Origin: Prochlorococcus sp. AH-736-N03
Lineage (GTDB): Bacteria > Cyanobacteriota > Cyanobacteriia > PCC-6307 > Cyanobiaceae
Direction of reading: 5' to 3'
Assembly (NCBI GenBank): GCA_028140765.1
Contig: JAOIOX010000005.1
Location: forward strand, 1 to 42,110
Length of the DNA: 42,110 nucleotides
Shown: positions 26,719 to 35,737 of the stretch, piece by piece
How positions within the stretch are numbered: position 1 is the first letter of the stretch
Layout of the letters: each line of letters starts with the position of its first letter
Translations under genes and position numbers: made by a program
The notes under the pieces: generated by a model
Seen by the model: the letters and a program-made list of their open reading frames with translations, nothing else
The model's database searches: none
What the model was told of the DNA's origin: nothing

Positions 26719-27444
26719 TTAGGGTTTGAACACTTTTATTTTTGGTTTATCTGGATTAGTAAGATCAATATTATCTATTTTTTTTGAAAAGTTATTTTTC
26801 TTAAATTCACTTTTAAGATTATTGATTATTTGTAATTGATAGTTGATTAAATTTGGCTTAAATCCTAAGAATATCGTTTTTAAATCTTCTTCCTCAATAG
26901 TTAGAAACCCATCGGATGAAAAAGTTACTTTAGCTATTTCTAATTCATAACTCTCTATAGCGATGAAAATTTCAGATAATAATTTTTTAAATTTTTCTTT
27001 CCATCCAAAAACTTGTATCGTTAATTTATTCAAATTTTTTTCATCGACATTTTGTTTATTGATAAAAATTCCATCTTTATCAATGAAGCCTAATATTTTT
27101 TCGTCGTTTAAAACTCTCTCACCGTAAGCTATTGGAGTTCTTGTTTCAATATGAACTTTCAAGCCAAAAGGAAATAATTCTTTGTTTACAGAGACATTCT
27201 TGAGAGATAAATTTTGTTTTAACTCTTTTTCTAACAAATTTGTTTCAACAAAAATTAATCGGATCGGAAAATTCAAAGATGAATTATTTACCACATCATT
27301 CTGCGAAAAAAATTCACTACCAGAAATCCTAATATTCTTAGTATCAACTTTTTTGAGAGTTTTTATGCTTAATAAGCTTGTTAAAAATAAAAATGAAATT
27401 AGTAAAAAAAAGCTTCTATTTTTGATTCCTTTTTGGTTTTTCAC
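26719..27444 (-). CDS. ftsQ: Cell division protein FtsQ (POTRA domain)
   Basis: A 241-residue bitopic membrane protein: a basic N-terminus (MKNQKGIKNR), one membrane helix at about 11-27, then a POTRA domain (DTKNIRISGSEFFSQNDVV, about 36-105) and a beta domain with IETRTPIAYGERV and GFIDKDGIFINKQ, the typical FtsQ/DivIB layout. It acts in the divisome outside the cytosol. The GTG start overlaps the stop of the upstream unknown gene (GTGA), so translation is coupled. Sequence conservation is low, as usual for FtsQ; identification rests on architecture, the RTPIA-type segment and the ddl/ftsZ neighbours. Confidence 0.87.
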   Translation of the reverse strand: MKNQKGIKNRSFFLLISFLFLTSLLSIKTLKKVDTKNIRISGSEFFSQNDVVNNSSLNFPIRLIFVETNLLEKELKQNLSLKNVSVNKELFPFGLKVHIETRTPIAYGERVLNDEKILGFIDKDGIFINKQNVDEKNLNKLTIQVFGWKEKFKKLLSEIFIAIESYELEIAKVTFSSDGFLTIEEEDLKTIFLGFKPNLINYQLQIINNLKSEFKKNNFSKKIDNIDLTNPDKPKIKVFKP

Positions 27445-27851
27445 AAATCACATCGAGCTTTTTCCATCAGTTGGTCCATCCATTCTCTCGCTTGATCTGC
27501 ATCTGAAAATGGTACATCCATCTCTTTACCATCCCCTACTAATCTCAGCCTGCACTTACCTTGAGATTCACTTGTTAGAGGAGCTTCTCCTGAAGTTAGT
27601 GCCATTAATTCAACTAATTCCAGTTTCTTGATTGTAAAACAATCTTTTTCTTCAAACTTACCAGCTTCAAATGCGCTCCACTTTAACTCCCCATTTTTTA
27701 AAGACGCTGCACCTGAACTATCCAACTTGCACAGTTCAGAATTACTAGCCCAACTTCTAAAAAGATTTTGCCTTCTTCTTTCTAACCATCCAAGTGCAGT
27801 TAACAAAATGAAGATTAAAAGTAATGGTAACCAAAGTAGTCCATGCAACAT
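27441..27851 (-). CDS. Unknown membrane-anchored protein between ddl and ftsQ
   Basis: A 136-residue protein with one N-terminal hydrophobic helix (MLHGLLWLPLLLIFILLTALGW, about 1-21), a basic stretch (ERRRQN), then an acidic/neutral soluble domain with strands such as CFTIKKLELVELMAL and CRLRLVGDGKEMDVPFSDA. The soluble part looks like a small beta domain in the cytosol if the helix is a signal anchor with basic residues inside. I do not know the family. It begins 10 bases after ddl and overlaps the ftsQ start by four bases, so it sits inside the division/wall operon, and a role in division or envelope growth is a fair inference. Confidence 0.7.
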   Translation of the reverse strand: MLHGLLWLPLLLIFILLTALGWLERRRQNLFRSWASNSELCKLDSSGAASLKNGELKWSAFEAGKFEEKDCFTIKKLELVELMALTSGEAPLTSESQGKCRLRLVGDGKEMDVPFSDADQAREWMDQLMEKARCDL

Positions 27852-27861
27852 TTGATTTAAA

Positions 27862-28929
27862 TTACAAATCTAAAGATATATCTACCAGTTTAGCCACAAG
27901 TTGTTCAATTTTTAAACCTGAAGCTTCCCAAAGCATTGGAAACATACTGTTTTTTGTAAAACCAGGAATTGTATTTATTTCATTTAGTAAAATTTTATTT
28001 GAAGATTTTTCTAAAAAGAAATCTACTCTTGCATAACCAAAAATATTTAGTGCTCTGCAACTTTTAATAGCAATTTCTTTAATTTCTTTTGTGATTTTAG
28101 AATCTATTTCGGCTGGGATAATTATATTGTTATTTGAGTTATACTTTGAATCGTAATCATACCAATCGCTTTCGTAATTTACCTCGCCTATCTCAGAGGT
28201 TAAGAGTTTTGAATTCCCTATTATTCCGCATTCAATCTCCCTTACCTCTAAACCCTCCTCTATTAAGATTCTTGGATCTATTTTCCGAGCCTTTTCTAAG
28301 GCTAGTAATATTTCCGATTCATTTTTGACTTTGGAGATGCCGAGGGATGATCCAGAGTTCGATGGTTTAACAAAAACAGGAAATTTTAATTTTTTTAAAA
28401 TTTCATTAATTATTTTATTTTTTACTTGCTTATCGTTGAGATCTTCTTTTTGAAAAACTAGATAATTAACTTGTGGAAGTTTAAGATTTGAGAAAATTGT
28501 TTTCATCAATATTTTATCCATTCCAAGTGCAGAGCCAATAATTCCGCACCCGACTAAAGGTTTCTTTGTAAATCTAAGTAAGCCATGAATTGATCCGTCT
28601 TCACCATTAAATCCATGTAAAAGAGGAAACCAAACATCAATATTTTGAAATTCAATTCCGTCAAGAAAGTTAATTTTTTCTTGATTAAAAGTTTCTTGTT
28701 TTTTTGTTTTATAGTTTTCAATTTCACCAATTAGGATTTTTTCTGAAATATCACTCTCAAGCCAATCTCCATATTTGTTTATATAAAAGGCTTTAACTAT
28801 AAAGCGTTCTTTATTTATTTGTGCATTAAATGCTTGAAAAACTGTTTTTGCAGAGGATATCGATACTTCATGTTCATTGGAATCCCCGCCAAATATTAAT
28901 CCAATACATTTTTTCTTTCCCCCGATCAT
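27862..28929 (-). CDS. ddl: D-alanine--D-alanine ligase
   Basis: An ATP-grasp ligase making D-Ala-D-Ala for peptidoglycan. Landmarks: IGLIFGGDSNEHEVSISSA (residues about 8-26, the N-terminal signature), WFPLLHGFNGEDGSIHGLL, FPVFVKPSNSGSSLGISKV (ATP-binding), YARVDFFLE and LLNEINTIPGFTKNSMFP with the Mg-binding Glu and Asn. The 355-residue length fits the Ddl family. It sits 11 bases after miaB and leads into the unknown gene, ftsQ and ftsZ, the common linkage of ddl with division genes. Confidence 0.96.
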   Translation of the reverse strand: MIGGKKKCIGLIFGGDSNEHEVSISSAKTVFQAFNAQINKERFIVKAFYINKYGDWLESDISEKILIGEIENYKTKKQETFNQEKINFLDGIEFQNIDVWFPLLHGFNGEDGSIHGLLRFTKKPLVGCGIIGSALGMDKILMKTIFSNLKLPQVNYLVFQKEDLNDKQVKNKIINEILKKLKFPVFVKPSNSGSSLGISKVKNESEILLALEKARKIDPRILIEEGLEVREIECGIIGNSKLLTSEIGEVNYESDWYDYDSKYNSNNNIIIPAEIDSKITKEIKEIAIKSCRALNIFGYARVDFFLEKSSNKILLNEINTIPGFTKNSMFPMLWEASGLKIEQLVAKLVDISLDL

Positions 28930-28940
28930 TTAAAAAAAAA

Positions 28941-30335
28941 TTATAAAGAAAGTTCTCCTGTTAAAGAAAAGGGTCTTGCTTCATTTATTCTGACATTTAT
29001 CTCATCTCCCAACGAAAAATTAAAGTTAATGTTTTTGGGAATCTCTACGAAAGTTAATCTATTTGTCCTAGTTCTACCCATAATTTGAGAGGAATTTTTT
29101 GGATTTAAACCCTCAATTAAAACGCTTTCGACATTGTTGATGTATCTTTGGTTTCTACTCCTAGCAGTTTTCTCGACTAAATCATTAATTTCTTGTAATC
29201 TAGCTTTTTTTACCTCTTCCGAAAGTTGATTCGTCCAAACTGCTGCAGGTGTATTTGGTCTTGGAGAGTATGCTGCTGTATTCACCTGATCAAAGCCAAT
29301 TTCTGATATTAACTTTAATGTATCTTGATATTGTTGCTCGGTTTCTCCTGGGAAAGCAACTATCGCGTCAGCTGTGATTGATGCATCTGGCATTAATGAC
29401 CTTATGTTCTCGATAATATTTTTATACTTTTTAATAGAATATCCTCTAGACATTTGCTTTAAAATTTCATCATTTCCACTTTGGAAGGGGATATGAAAAT
29501 GTTCACAAACTTTATCAAGTTCATAACAAGCTTGAATCAACCTTTTTGAAAAATATCTTGGATGACTAGTTGCAAATCTTATTCTGCGAATTCCTTTAAC
29601 ATCATGAATATAATACAAAAGATCAGTTAGGGTATTCTCTTTTCTCCCCTCTCTTGTAGTTCCAGGAAGGTCTCTACCATAAGCATCAATGTTCTGACCC
29701 AAAAGAGTAATTTCTTTAAAATTATCATCAGCTAATTTTTGAATCTCACTTTTTATCGCATTTGGATATCTTGATTGCTCTTTTCCTCTGACAGAGGGGA
29801 CTACACAATATGAACATCTTTCATTACATCCATAGATGATATTAACCCAACCACAAATAGAGCTTTCTCTTCTGGCACTTGTTATATCTTCAGAAATGAA
29901 GGTTTCTTCTGTAGCAGCAACTTGATTTCCTAAATCAACTTTCCCCAGAAGATTCTCAAGGTTATTTACATGTTGAGGGCCCATTACCAGGTCAAGTTCT
30001 GGGACTCTCCTTAGTAAAGATTCTCCCTCTTGCTGAGCAAGACAACCTGCAACAACAAGTTTTAAGCTAGGTGTTTTGTGCTTTCTTTTTGCTTGTCTTC
30101 CAAGAAAGCTATAAACTTTTTGCTCTGCATTATCTCTAATAGTGCATGTATTGTATAAGACCAAATCGGCATTTAATTCATTATCTGCTCTGGTGTATCC
30201 CATTTTCTCTAATGTCCCAGCCATTCTCTCAGAATCAGCCTTGTTCATTTGGCATCCAAATGTCGTTATCCAATAACTGCCAGTAGTTGAATACTTTTGA
30301 GTTTTTTTTTCGTCTGATTTTGTTTTAGTGAGCAC
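28941..30335 (-). CDS. miaB: tRNA-2-methylthio-N6-dimethylallyladenosine synthase MiaB
   Basis: A radical SAM methylthiotransferase that modifies A37 of tRNAs reading UNN codons. Domains in order: an N-terminal UPF0004 domain with Cys in [23 protein letters not shown] and [11 protein letters not shown] that binds one cluster; the radical SAM motif [11 protein letters not shown] near residue 170; and a C-terminal TRAM domain (about 395-464). At 464 residues it is full length. The start is GTG at 30335, giving a short polar N-terminus. MiaB is preferred over RimO or MtaB by the N-terminal motifs and the [15 protein letters not shown] segment. Confidence 0.94.
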   Translation of the reverse strand: MLTKTKSDEKKTQKYSTTGSYWITTFGCQMNKADSERMAGTLEKMGYTRADNELNADLVLYNTCTIRDNAEQKVYSFLGRQAKRKHKTPSLKLVVAGCLAQQEGESLLRRVPELDLVMGPQHVNNLENLLGKVDLGNQVAATEETFISEDITSARRESSICGWVNIIYGCNERCSYCVVPSVRGKEQSRYPNAIKSEIQKLADDNFKEITLLGQNIDAYGRDLPGTTREGRKENTLTDLLYYIHDVKGIRRIRFATSHPRYFSKRLIQACYELDKVCEHFHIPFQSGNDEILKQMSRGYSIKKYKNIIENIRSLMPDASITADAIVAFPGETEQQYQDTLKLISEIGFDQVNTAAYSPRPNTPAAVWTNQLSEEVKKARLQEINDLVEKTARSRNQRYINNVESVLIEGLNPKNSSQIMGRTRTNRLTFVEIPKNINFNFSLGDEINVRINEARPFSLTGELSL

Positions 30336-30407
30336 TTTGCTATGAATTTTTTATGATTCTTTAATTCAAAATTACAAGTTTAATAATTTTGCTGCAATAT
30401 TTTTGAG

Positions 30408-30480
30408 GGCGAGCGAGGGGATTCGAACCCCCGAATAGCGGCGCCACAAGCCGCTGCCTTAACCACTTGGCGACGCCCGC
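30408..30480 (-). tRNA. tRNA-His (anticodon GTG)
   Basis: A 73-base cloverleaf on the minus strand. The acceptor GCGGGCG pairs with CGCTCGC (one G-T pair), the D arm is GCCAAGTGGTTAAGGC, the anticodon stem GCGGC/GCCGC surrounds loop TTGTGGC, and the T arm has GGTTCGAATCC. The anticodon GTG is at 30445-30447. The discriminator is C, and the base just upstream (30481) encodes the extra G-1 that pairs with it, both hallmarks of tRNA-His. Confidence 0.96.
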
Positions 30481-30608
30481 CTCACATTAATAAATTTAAC
30501 AACTCAAGGGCAATTTTTCATAGTTATTTTTATCTTTTTGAGAAATTTGAATTATTTCTAATTCAGTAAAGTTTTCTTATGATTTAAAATAAAAGAAAAT
30601 TTAAAAAT

Positions 30609-31844
30609 TTGAGTAATCCCGGCACAGCTGAGGTTCTTATTCCCAGAAGCCTTTGTTTAATAGAAGATATAGATAACCTCATTATCGATGTAGAGGATTT
30701 ATGTTCAGTCTCCATTAGTTGGGAGGATGGATTTGTTTCTGAGTTAAAGCCTTTAAAAAATAAAATTACAAAACCAAAAAATATTTTATTCCCAAGATTT
30801 GTTGAAACGCATTCGCATTTAGATAAATCTTTTACATGGGCAGACTTTCCTAATATGGAATCAAACTATGGAGGAGCATTATCAGTAAATCTTGAAGAAC
30901 ATAAAACTAGAACTACAGATAAGGTTCTTGAAAGAGTTGAGAAATCATTAAAACTTGCCATACAAAATGGATACCGTGCCATTAGAAGTCATATTGATAT
31001 AAGTAAAGGTCAGTCTATTGATATTTGGATCGAACTTTTTAAATTACAAAAAAAAATTTCATCTAAGTTGACTTTACAATACGTTGCTCTAGCTCCATTA
31101 GAATTCTGGGATACAACTGATGGAGAAGATTTGGCGAAAATATTTTCTACTAATGGAGGCATTTTAGGAGGCGTTATTGTACCCCCTTTCAATAAAAAAA
31201 ATACAAGCAAATTTTTAGCAAAGATGCTTCTTCTTGCGAGTAAATATAAATTAGAAATTGATTTGCATATAGATGAATCAATTATTGAACCTGGAGCGGG
31301 AATAAAAGTTTTATTAGAAACAATCGAAAATTTAAATATTAATACTATTCCGATTACTTGTAGTCATTTGAGTAGTCTTATTTCTCTCAGTAATAGAGAG
31401 ATTTTAAATTTAGGGGAAAAAATGGCTGAGAAAAATATTAAGGTTATTGCCTTACCCCTAACAAATTTTTGGCTTCTCAATCGAGGTAATAAAACTACTT
31501 CATTAAAAAGACCAGTTGCGCCAATTAAGCAATTACAAAAATCACATGTGGATGTATCTCTTGGTAGTGATAATGTTCAAGACCCTTGGTACCCATTTGG
31601 TAATTTTGACCCTTTTTATACGTTGTCTTGCTCGATACCTATGCTTCAACTAAATCCTTGGGAGAGAATGACTCTATCTTCTATTTTTTTAGCTCCAAGC
31701 AGATTATTAAATTTAAAATGGGATGGTTTAATTCAAAAAGGTTGTCCTGCTGATTTTGTGATTTTAGATGCACAAAGATGGGCAGATGTTTTTTCGAGCA
31801 ATTTAAAGAGAAAAGTATTTATAAACGGCGATTTGTATTGCTAA
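30609..31844 (+). CDS. Cytosine-deaminase-like amidohydrolase
   Basis: A 411-residue metal-dependent hydrolase of the amidohydrolase superfamily, closest by eye to cytosine deaminase CodA. Metal and catalytic motifs in order: VETHSHLDKSF (HxH), IDLHIDESI (His, Asp, Glu), ITCSHLSSL (His) and SLGSDNVQDPWYPFG, whose D-DPWYP pattern is typical of CodA. Differences such as HIDE in place of HCDE leave the exact substrate open: cytosine, isocytosine or another ring amide. The start appears to be TTG at 30609; no ATG lies near the conserved N-terminus. A flavin oxidase gene follows 37 bases on, suggesting a shared pathway. Confidence 0.82.
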   Translation: MSNPGTAEVLIPRSLCLIEDIDNLIIDVEDLCSVSISWEDGFVSELKPLKNKITKPKNILFPRFVETHSHLDKSFTWADFPNMESNYGGALSVNLEEHKTRTTDKVLERVEKSLKLAIQNGYRAIRSHIDISKGQSIDIWIELFKLQKKISSKLTLQYVALAPLEFWDTTDGEDLAKIFSTNGGILGGVIVPPFNKKNTSKFLAKMLLLASKYKLEIDLHIDESIIEPGAGIKVLLETIENLNINTIPITCSHLSSLISLSNREILNLGEKMAEKNIKVIALPLTNFWLLNRGNKTTSLKRPVAPIKQLQKSHVDVSLGSDNVQDPWYPFGNFDPFYTLSCSIPMLQLNPWERMTLSSIFLAPSRLLNLKWDGLIQKGCPADFVILDAQRWADVFSSNLKRKVFINGDLYC

Positions 31845-31881
31845 TTGGCTAATTTATATACAAACATAAAAATTTCTATTA

Positions 31882-33234
31882 ATGATATCAAAACTTAAAT
31901 TTATAGACAAATTTAGAGAAGTCAAAAACTTAGAAATCATTGAAAATAAATCCGATGTAAAAAGACTTTCAAAAGATTTTTATAACTACTCTCCAATCCT
32001 TACTGAAAAATTAGATGAATGTATTGCTGATTTGGTGGTAAGACCTAGTGATCACGAAGCGGTAAAGGAAGTAGCAAAAATTTGTTGGGAATTATCTATC
32101 CCACTTACTTTAAGGGGTTCAGGTACAGGTAATTATGGACAAGCTGTCCCATTATTTAAAGGAGTTGTAATGCAGATGAGTCAATTTAATAAGTTAGAGG
32201 AATTTGATCCAGATACAGGCTTTGTAAAAGTACAGTCTGGCTGTGTTATGGGAGATTTGAATAAACAATTAGAGAAATATGGGAGGGAATTGAGGTTACT
32301 TCCTAGTACTTGGAAAACTGCAACAATTGGAGGTTTTATTGCAGGTGGATCAGGAGGCATTGGTTCCATTAGGTGGGGGTTTTTAAGAGATCCAGGAAAT
32401 CTTATAGGTTTAGAGGCAGTAACTATGAATGAAAAACCTGCATTGTTAAAATTTGATGCTGAAGAATCCGAACCTCTAAATCATGCTTATGGGACTAATG
32501 GAATAATTACTTCTTTATTACTTGCTACTGATATCAAACGTAAGTGGTACTCATTAGTTATCGACTGTATTGAATTTGAAAAAACAATAGAAATATTAAA
32601 AACTCTTACTAGCGCAGCAATTAATCTGAAATTAGGAGCAATTCTTGAAGAAGAAATTGTAGATCAAATGCCAAAATGGTTTAAAAGTAAATCTAAAAGT
32701 CACAAGATATTAATTCAATCTACTTTTGGAGGAATAAAAACCATCAAGCTAATTTGTAAAAAATTTAAAGTTGAATCAACCCTACTTGGGGAAGAAGAAA
32801 AGCTTGTGAATGGAATTTCTGAAGTTGTATGGAATCATACAACTCTTCATATGAGGTCTAGGGATAAAAATTGGACGTATTTACAGATGCTTTTGCCACT
32901 TAATAATGAACTAGAATTAATTAATTTTTTGAGAAAAAAATGGGGTAAAACAGTTCTTTGGCATTTAGAGGCAGTTTCTCAACAAGGATCACCGCGATTA
33001 GCGGCTTTGCCTGTACTAAAGTGGAATGGGGCAGAAGAATTAAATGAAATAATGGAAGATTGCAAGAAACTTGGTGCTTTTATTTTTAATCCTCATGTTT
33101 TAACAGTTGAAGGCGGAGGTCTCGGAGTTGTGGATGCAGATCAAGTAAAAGCGAAATTAAGATTTGATCCTAAAGGGCTATTAAATCCAGGAAAGTTGGA
33201 AGGTTGGGAAGTTAAAGAACAATTCAAAATTTAA
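31882..33234 (+). CDS. FAD-binding oxidase, GlcD/vanillyl-alcohol-oxidase family
   Basis: A 450-residue FAD-dependent dehydrogenase. The FAD-binding PCMH-type domain occupies about residues 35-220: VVRPSDHEAVKEVAKI, LTLRGSGTGNYGQAVP with the pyrophosphate loop, then TIGGFIAGGSGGIGSIRWG. The C-terminal FAD-oxidase domain ends with the family's RFDPKGLLNPGK (RxDPxGxxNPGK). Such enzymes oxidise alpha-hydroxy acids such as glycolate or lactate; the substrate is not readable here. It follows the deaminase-like gene on the same strand, and overlaps the convergent folC by four bases. Confidence 0.85.
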   Translation: MISKLKFIDKFREVKNLEIIENKSDVKRLSKDFYNYSPILTEKLDECIADLVVRPSDHEAVKEVAKICWELSIPLTLRGSGTGNYGQAVPLFKGVVMQMSQFNKLEEFDPDTGFVKVQSGCVMGDLNKQLEKYGRELRLLPSTWKTATIGGFIAGGSGGIGSIRWGFLRDPGNLIGLEAVTMNEKPALLKFDAEESEPLNHAYGTNGIITSLLLATDIKRKWYSLVIDCIEFEKTIEILKTLTSAAINLKLGAILEEEIVDQMPKWFKSKSKSHKILIQSTFGGIKTIKLICKKFKVESTLLGEEEKLVNGISEVVWNHTTLHMRSRDKNWTYLQMLLPLNNELELINFLRKKWGKTVLWHLEAVSQQGSPRLAALPVLKWNGAEELNEIMEDCKKLGAFIFNPHVLTVEGGGLGVVDADQVKAKLRFDPKGLLNPGKLEGWEVKEQFKI

Positions 33235-34463
33235 CATTTTTCTTTATTAGCAAATTTAATAAATTCAGCAACTAAAAAAATAGAACCTGTTAGAACAGGA
33301 TGATTATAAGGCCATTTTTCAAGGGAAATTAAATACTCAATGGCAAGTTCAAATGTTTTAAATTCAATTGTTTTTTGAAGGTCAATTTCTTTAATATGTG
33401 AGAGATCGTTTAATTGCCAACTAGGTTGGTTTGGGACTGGCACAAGTAATAAGTGATCATTTTTCTTTAGAAGTGTTTTTAATATTGCGTAAATATCTTT
33501 TTGTCTTTGGACACCCAAAATCCAATATATTCCTTTATCTTCATTCTCCCAATTGCTTCGCTCATGAGAGAGTGCTTTAGCAGCAGGATAATTATGCGCA
33601 CAATCTACAAGAATTTCTTTGTTCAAATAATTTATTATTTCTAACCTACCTTTCCAAGATGTCTTTTTAAGACCTTCAGATATGTGTTTCCCTTTTATAT
33701 TAAATCCCAAATTATTCAGCGCTTCAATTGCTCCAACAGCTACTGAAGCATTTTGCTTTTGAAAAATTCCTTTTAATCCAAGCTCATAGCTGCTTGAGAT
33801 TGAATCTTTCCAGATAATTTCTGCTCCAACCTCTTGAACTTTTTGGGTTATTAAATTTTCAACTTGACTATTTTGTTTGCATGAGATGACAATTGAGTTT
33901 TTTTCAATAACTGCTAATTTTTCTTCGGCAATTTTTTCAATCGTATCTCCAAGAAATTCTTTATGGTCTAAGCCAATATTCCCAATAGCAATTATTGGTC
34001 TAGATTTATGGGCTGTTGTCGCGTCTAATCTTCCCCCTAAGCCAGCTTCAAGAATGAGCAATTCAACTTTTTTATTGTCAAAAAAATTCAGTGCGCAGCA
34101 AATGATTTTTTCAAAAGGAGTTAATTCAAATGTTGAAATTTTTTTTTCTATTAATCTATAGATTTTTTCAAAATCAGTTTTGTTAATATTTTTTTTATTA
34201 ACTCTAATTCTCTCGCAAATGTCCAAGAGATGGGGTGATGTCGTTACACCAAAATTCCTTTTAGATTCAAAAAGTATACTTTCTAAATATGCCGCGATTG
34301 ATCCTTTCCCATTGGTTCCAATAATTTGTATCGCTGGAATATTCTCGCAAGGATTGTCAAGTTTTTGAAGTGCTTTTTTAATCCTTGATAAACCTAACTT
34401 GATATTATCCCTTTCAAATTTAGGTGATAACAATTCAAAAATTTTTAAATCTGCATTTTTCAA
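33231..34463 (-). CDS. folC: Folylpolyglutamate/dihydrofolate synthase
   Basis: A Mur-ligase-like ATP enzyme that adds glutamates to folate and usually also makes dihydrofolate. Landmarks: the P-loop IIGTNGKGSIAAYLESIL (about 47-64), the omega-loop region TTSPHLLDICERIRVN, LEAGLGGRLDATT with the conserved G-R-DAT, IGLDHKEFLGDT and the C-terminal half starting VDCAHNYPAA. At 410 residues it is normal. A short 11-base gap separates it from argD upstream on the same strand. Its 3' end overlaps the flavin oxidase gene tail to tail. Confidence 0.94.
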   Translation of the reverse strand: MKNADLKIFELLSPKFERDNIKLGLSRIKKALQKLDNPCENIPAIQIIGTNGKGSIAAYLESILFESKRNFGVTTSPHLLDICERIRVNKKNINKTDFEKIYRLIEKKISTFELTPFEKIICCALNFFDNKKVELLILEAGLGGRLDATTAHKSRPIIAIGNIGLDHKEFLGDTIEKIAEEKLAVIEKNSIVISCKQNSQVENLITQKVQEVGAEIIWKDSISSSYELGLKGIFQKQNASVAVGAIEALNNLGFNIKGKHISEGLKKTSWKGRLEIINYLNKEILVDCAHNYPAAKALSHERSNWENEDKGIYWILGVQRQKDIYAILKTLLKKNDHLLLVPVPNQPSWQLNDLSHIKEIDLQKTIEFKTFELAIEYLISLEKWPYNHPVLTGSIFLVAEFIKFANKEKC

Positions 34464-34474
34464 AATTTAAATTG

Positions 34475-35650
34475 CTATAACTCTTCAAAAATTGAATTTA
34501 GCTTATCCAAAAGAATATTAATTTCTCTTCGAGATATAACTAATGGTGGGACAACCCTTACAACATTTCCTCCTGCCGGAACTAACAGTAACCCTTTATC
34601 AAAAGCTTTTAAAGTAATTTTTTTTGCATCAGCATAATCTTCATTGATTACAAGACCTTGTATTAAACCTAAACCTCTTTTACCGGTAATAATATTTGGA
34701 AATTTTTTTGACAATTCTTCAAATCCAGCACTTAATTGTTCCCCTCTTAGATAAACATTATTGATAAGATTTCTTCTATTTATTTCTTCTAATACAGTTA
34801 GGGCCGCTTTACAGGCGAAAGGGTTACCCCCAAATGTACTTGCATGATCTCCTGGATAAAAAATATTGGCTTTTTCTTTTACTAATAATGCTCCAATTGC
34901 ATGACCTCCTCCTAATCCTTTAGCAAGGGTGAATCCATCAGGTTCAATTCCTAAATTCTCATAACCCCACATTTTCCCAGTTCGACCTACTCCACTTTGA
35001 ACCTCATCTAAAATTAGGAGAGAATTATATTCATCACATATATCTCTCAGGTTTTTAAAAAATATTTTACTTCCAGGAATTACGCCACCTTCACCTTGTA
35101 TTGGTTCAACTAAAACGCCTGAAATTTTTTGATCATTATTTTCACACTCTTCAAATAATTTTTTTACCGAATCAAAATCGTTAAATTTAAAAAATTTGAA
35201 CCCTTGAATCAATGGTTCGAAGCCTTTTTGATATTTGGGCTGTCCAGTAGCACTCAATGCTGCCAGCGTCCTTCCATGAAAGCTGGATTCTGCAGCGAGA
35301 ATAATTGATTCTTTTCCCTTATTTATTGTATTACCATATTTTTTAATTAATTTAATTGCTGATTCATTTGCTTCCGCACCACTGTTGCAGAAGAAGACAC
35401 TTTTGGCACAACTCATATTTGTTAAAGTTCTGCTTAATTGTTCTTGTTCTTCAATGTTGTAGAGATTGGAAATGTGCTGAATCTTTCTTAGTTGAGTTGA
35501 TAGCCTTCTTCTTAAAACTCTATCGCTATGGCCAAGACTACAAGTTGCTATACCAGCGACTGCATCAAGATATTTTTTACCTGCTTTGTCCCATAGCCAA
35601 CAACCTTTTCCTTTTTTGAAAGATATATCGAATCTACTATAGGTATTCAT
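34475..35650 (-). CDS. argD: Acetylornithine aminotransferase
   Basis: A class III PLP aminotransferase of arginine synthesis that converts acetylglutamate semialdehyde to acetylornithine. Landmarks: the N-terminal KGCWLWDKAGKKYLDAVAGI, VFFCNSGAEANESAIKL, ESSFHGRTLAALSATGQ, LILDEVQSGVGRTG, and the PLP Lys in FTLAKGLGGGHAIGALL. ATG at 35650 gives 391 residues, the normal size. The frame stays open further upstream, but that extension is translated tRNA-Leu sequence and is not coding. The start is only six bases from the tRNA 3' end, so the two may share a transcript. Confidence 0.95.
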   Translation of the reverse strand: MNTYSRFDISFKKGKGCWLWDKAGKKYLDAVAGIATCSLGHSDRVLRRRLSTQLRKIQHISNLYNIEEQEQLSRTLTNMSCAKSVFFCNSGAEANESAIKLIKKYGNTINKGKESIILAAESSFHGRTLAALSATGQPKYQKGFEPLIQGFKFFKFNDFDSVKKLFEECENNDQKISGVLVEPIQGEGGVIPGSKIFFKNLRDICDEYNSLLILDEVQSGVGRTGKMWGYENLGIEPDGFTLAKGLGGGHAIGALLVKEKANIFYPGDHASTFGGNPFACKAALTVLEEINRRNLINNVYLRGEQLSAGFEELSKKFPNIITGKRGLGLIQGLVINEDYADAKKITLKAFDKGLLLVPAGGNVVRVVPPLVISRREINILLDKLNSIFEEL

Positions 35651-35655
35651 CAAAG

Positions 35656-35737
35656 TGGGAGCGGTCGGACTTGAACCGACATACCCGAAGGTGCCGCATT
35701 TTGAGTGCGGTGCGTCTACCAATTCCACCACGCTCCC
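35656..35737 (-). tRNA. tRNA-Leu (anticodon CAA)
   Basis: An 82-base class II tRNA on the minus strand. The acceptor GGGAGCG pairs with CGCTCCC and the discriminator is A. The anticodon stem CCGCA/TGCGG encloses loop CTCAAAA with anticodon CAA (reads TTG). A long variable arm follows, then the T arm with GGTTCAAGTCC. CCA is not encoded. argD begins six bases downstream on the same strand. Confidence 0.96.

Noticed and set aside
27182-27631. 149-codon plus-strand ORF antisense to ftsQ and the upstream unknown gene
   Set aside because: It runs against two genes supported by architecture and coupling, and its translation shows no domain or coherent composition.
35651-35731. N-terminal extension of argD by 27 residues
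   Set aside because: These codons are the tRNA-Leu gene read in the argD frame; the family's N-terminus begins at the ATG at 35650.
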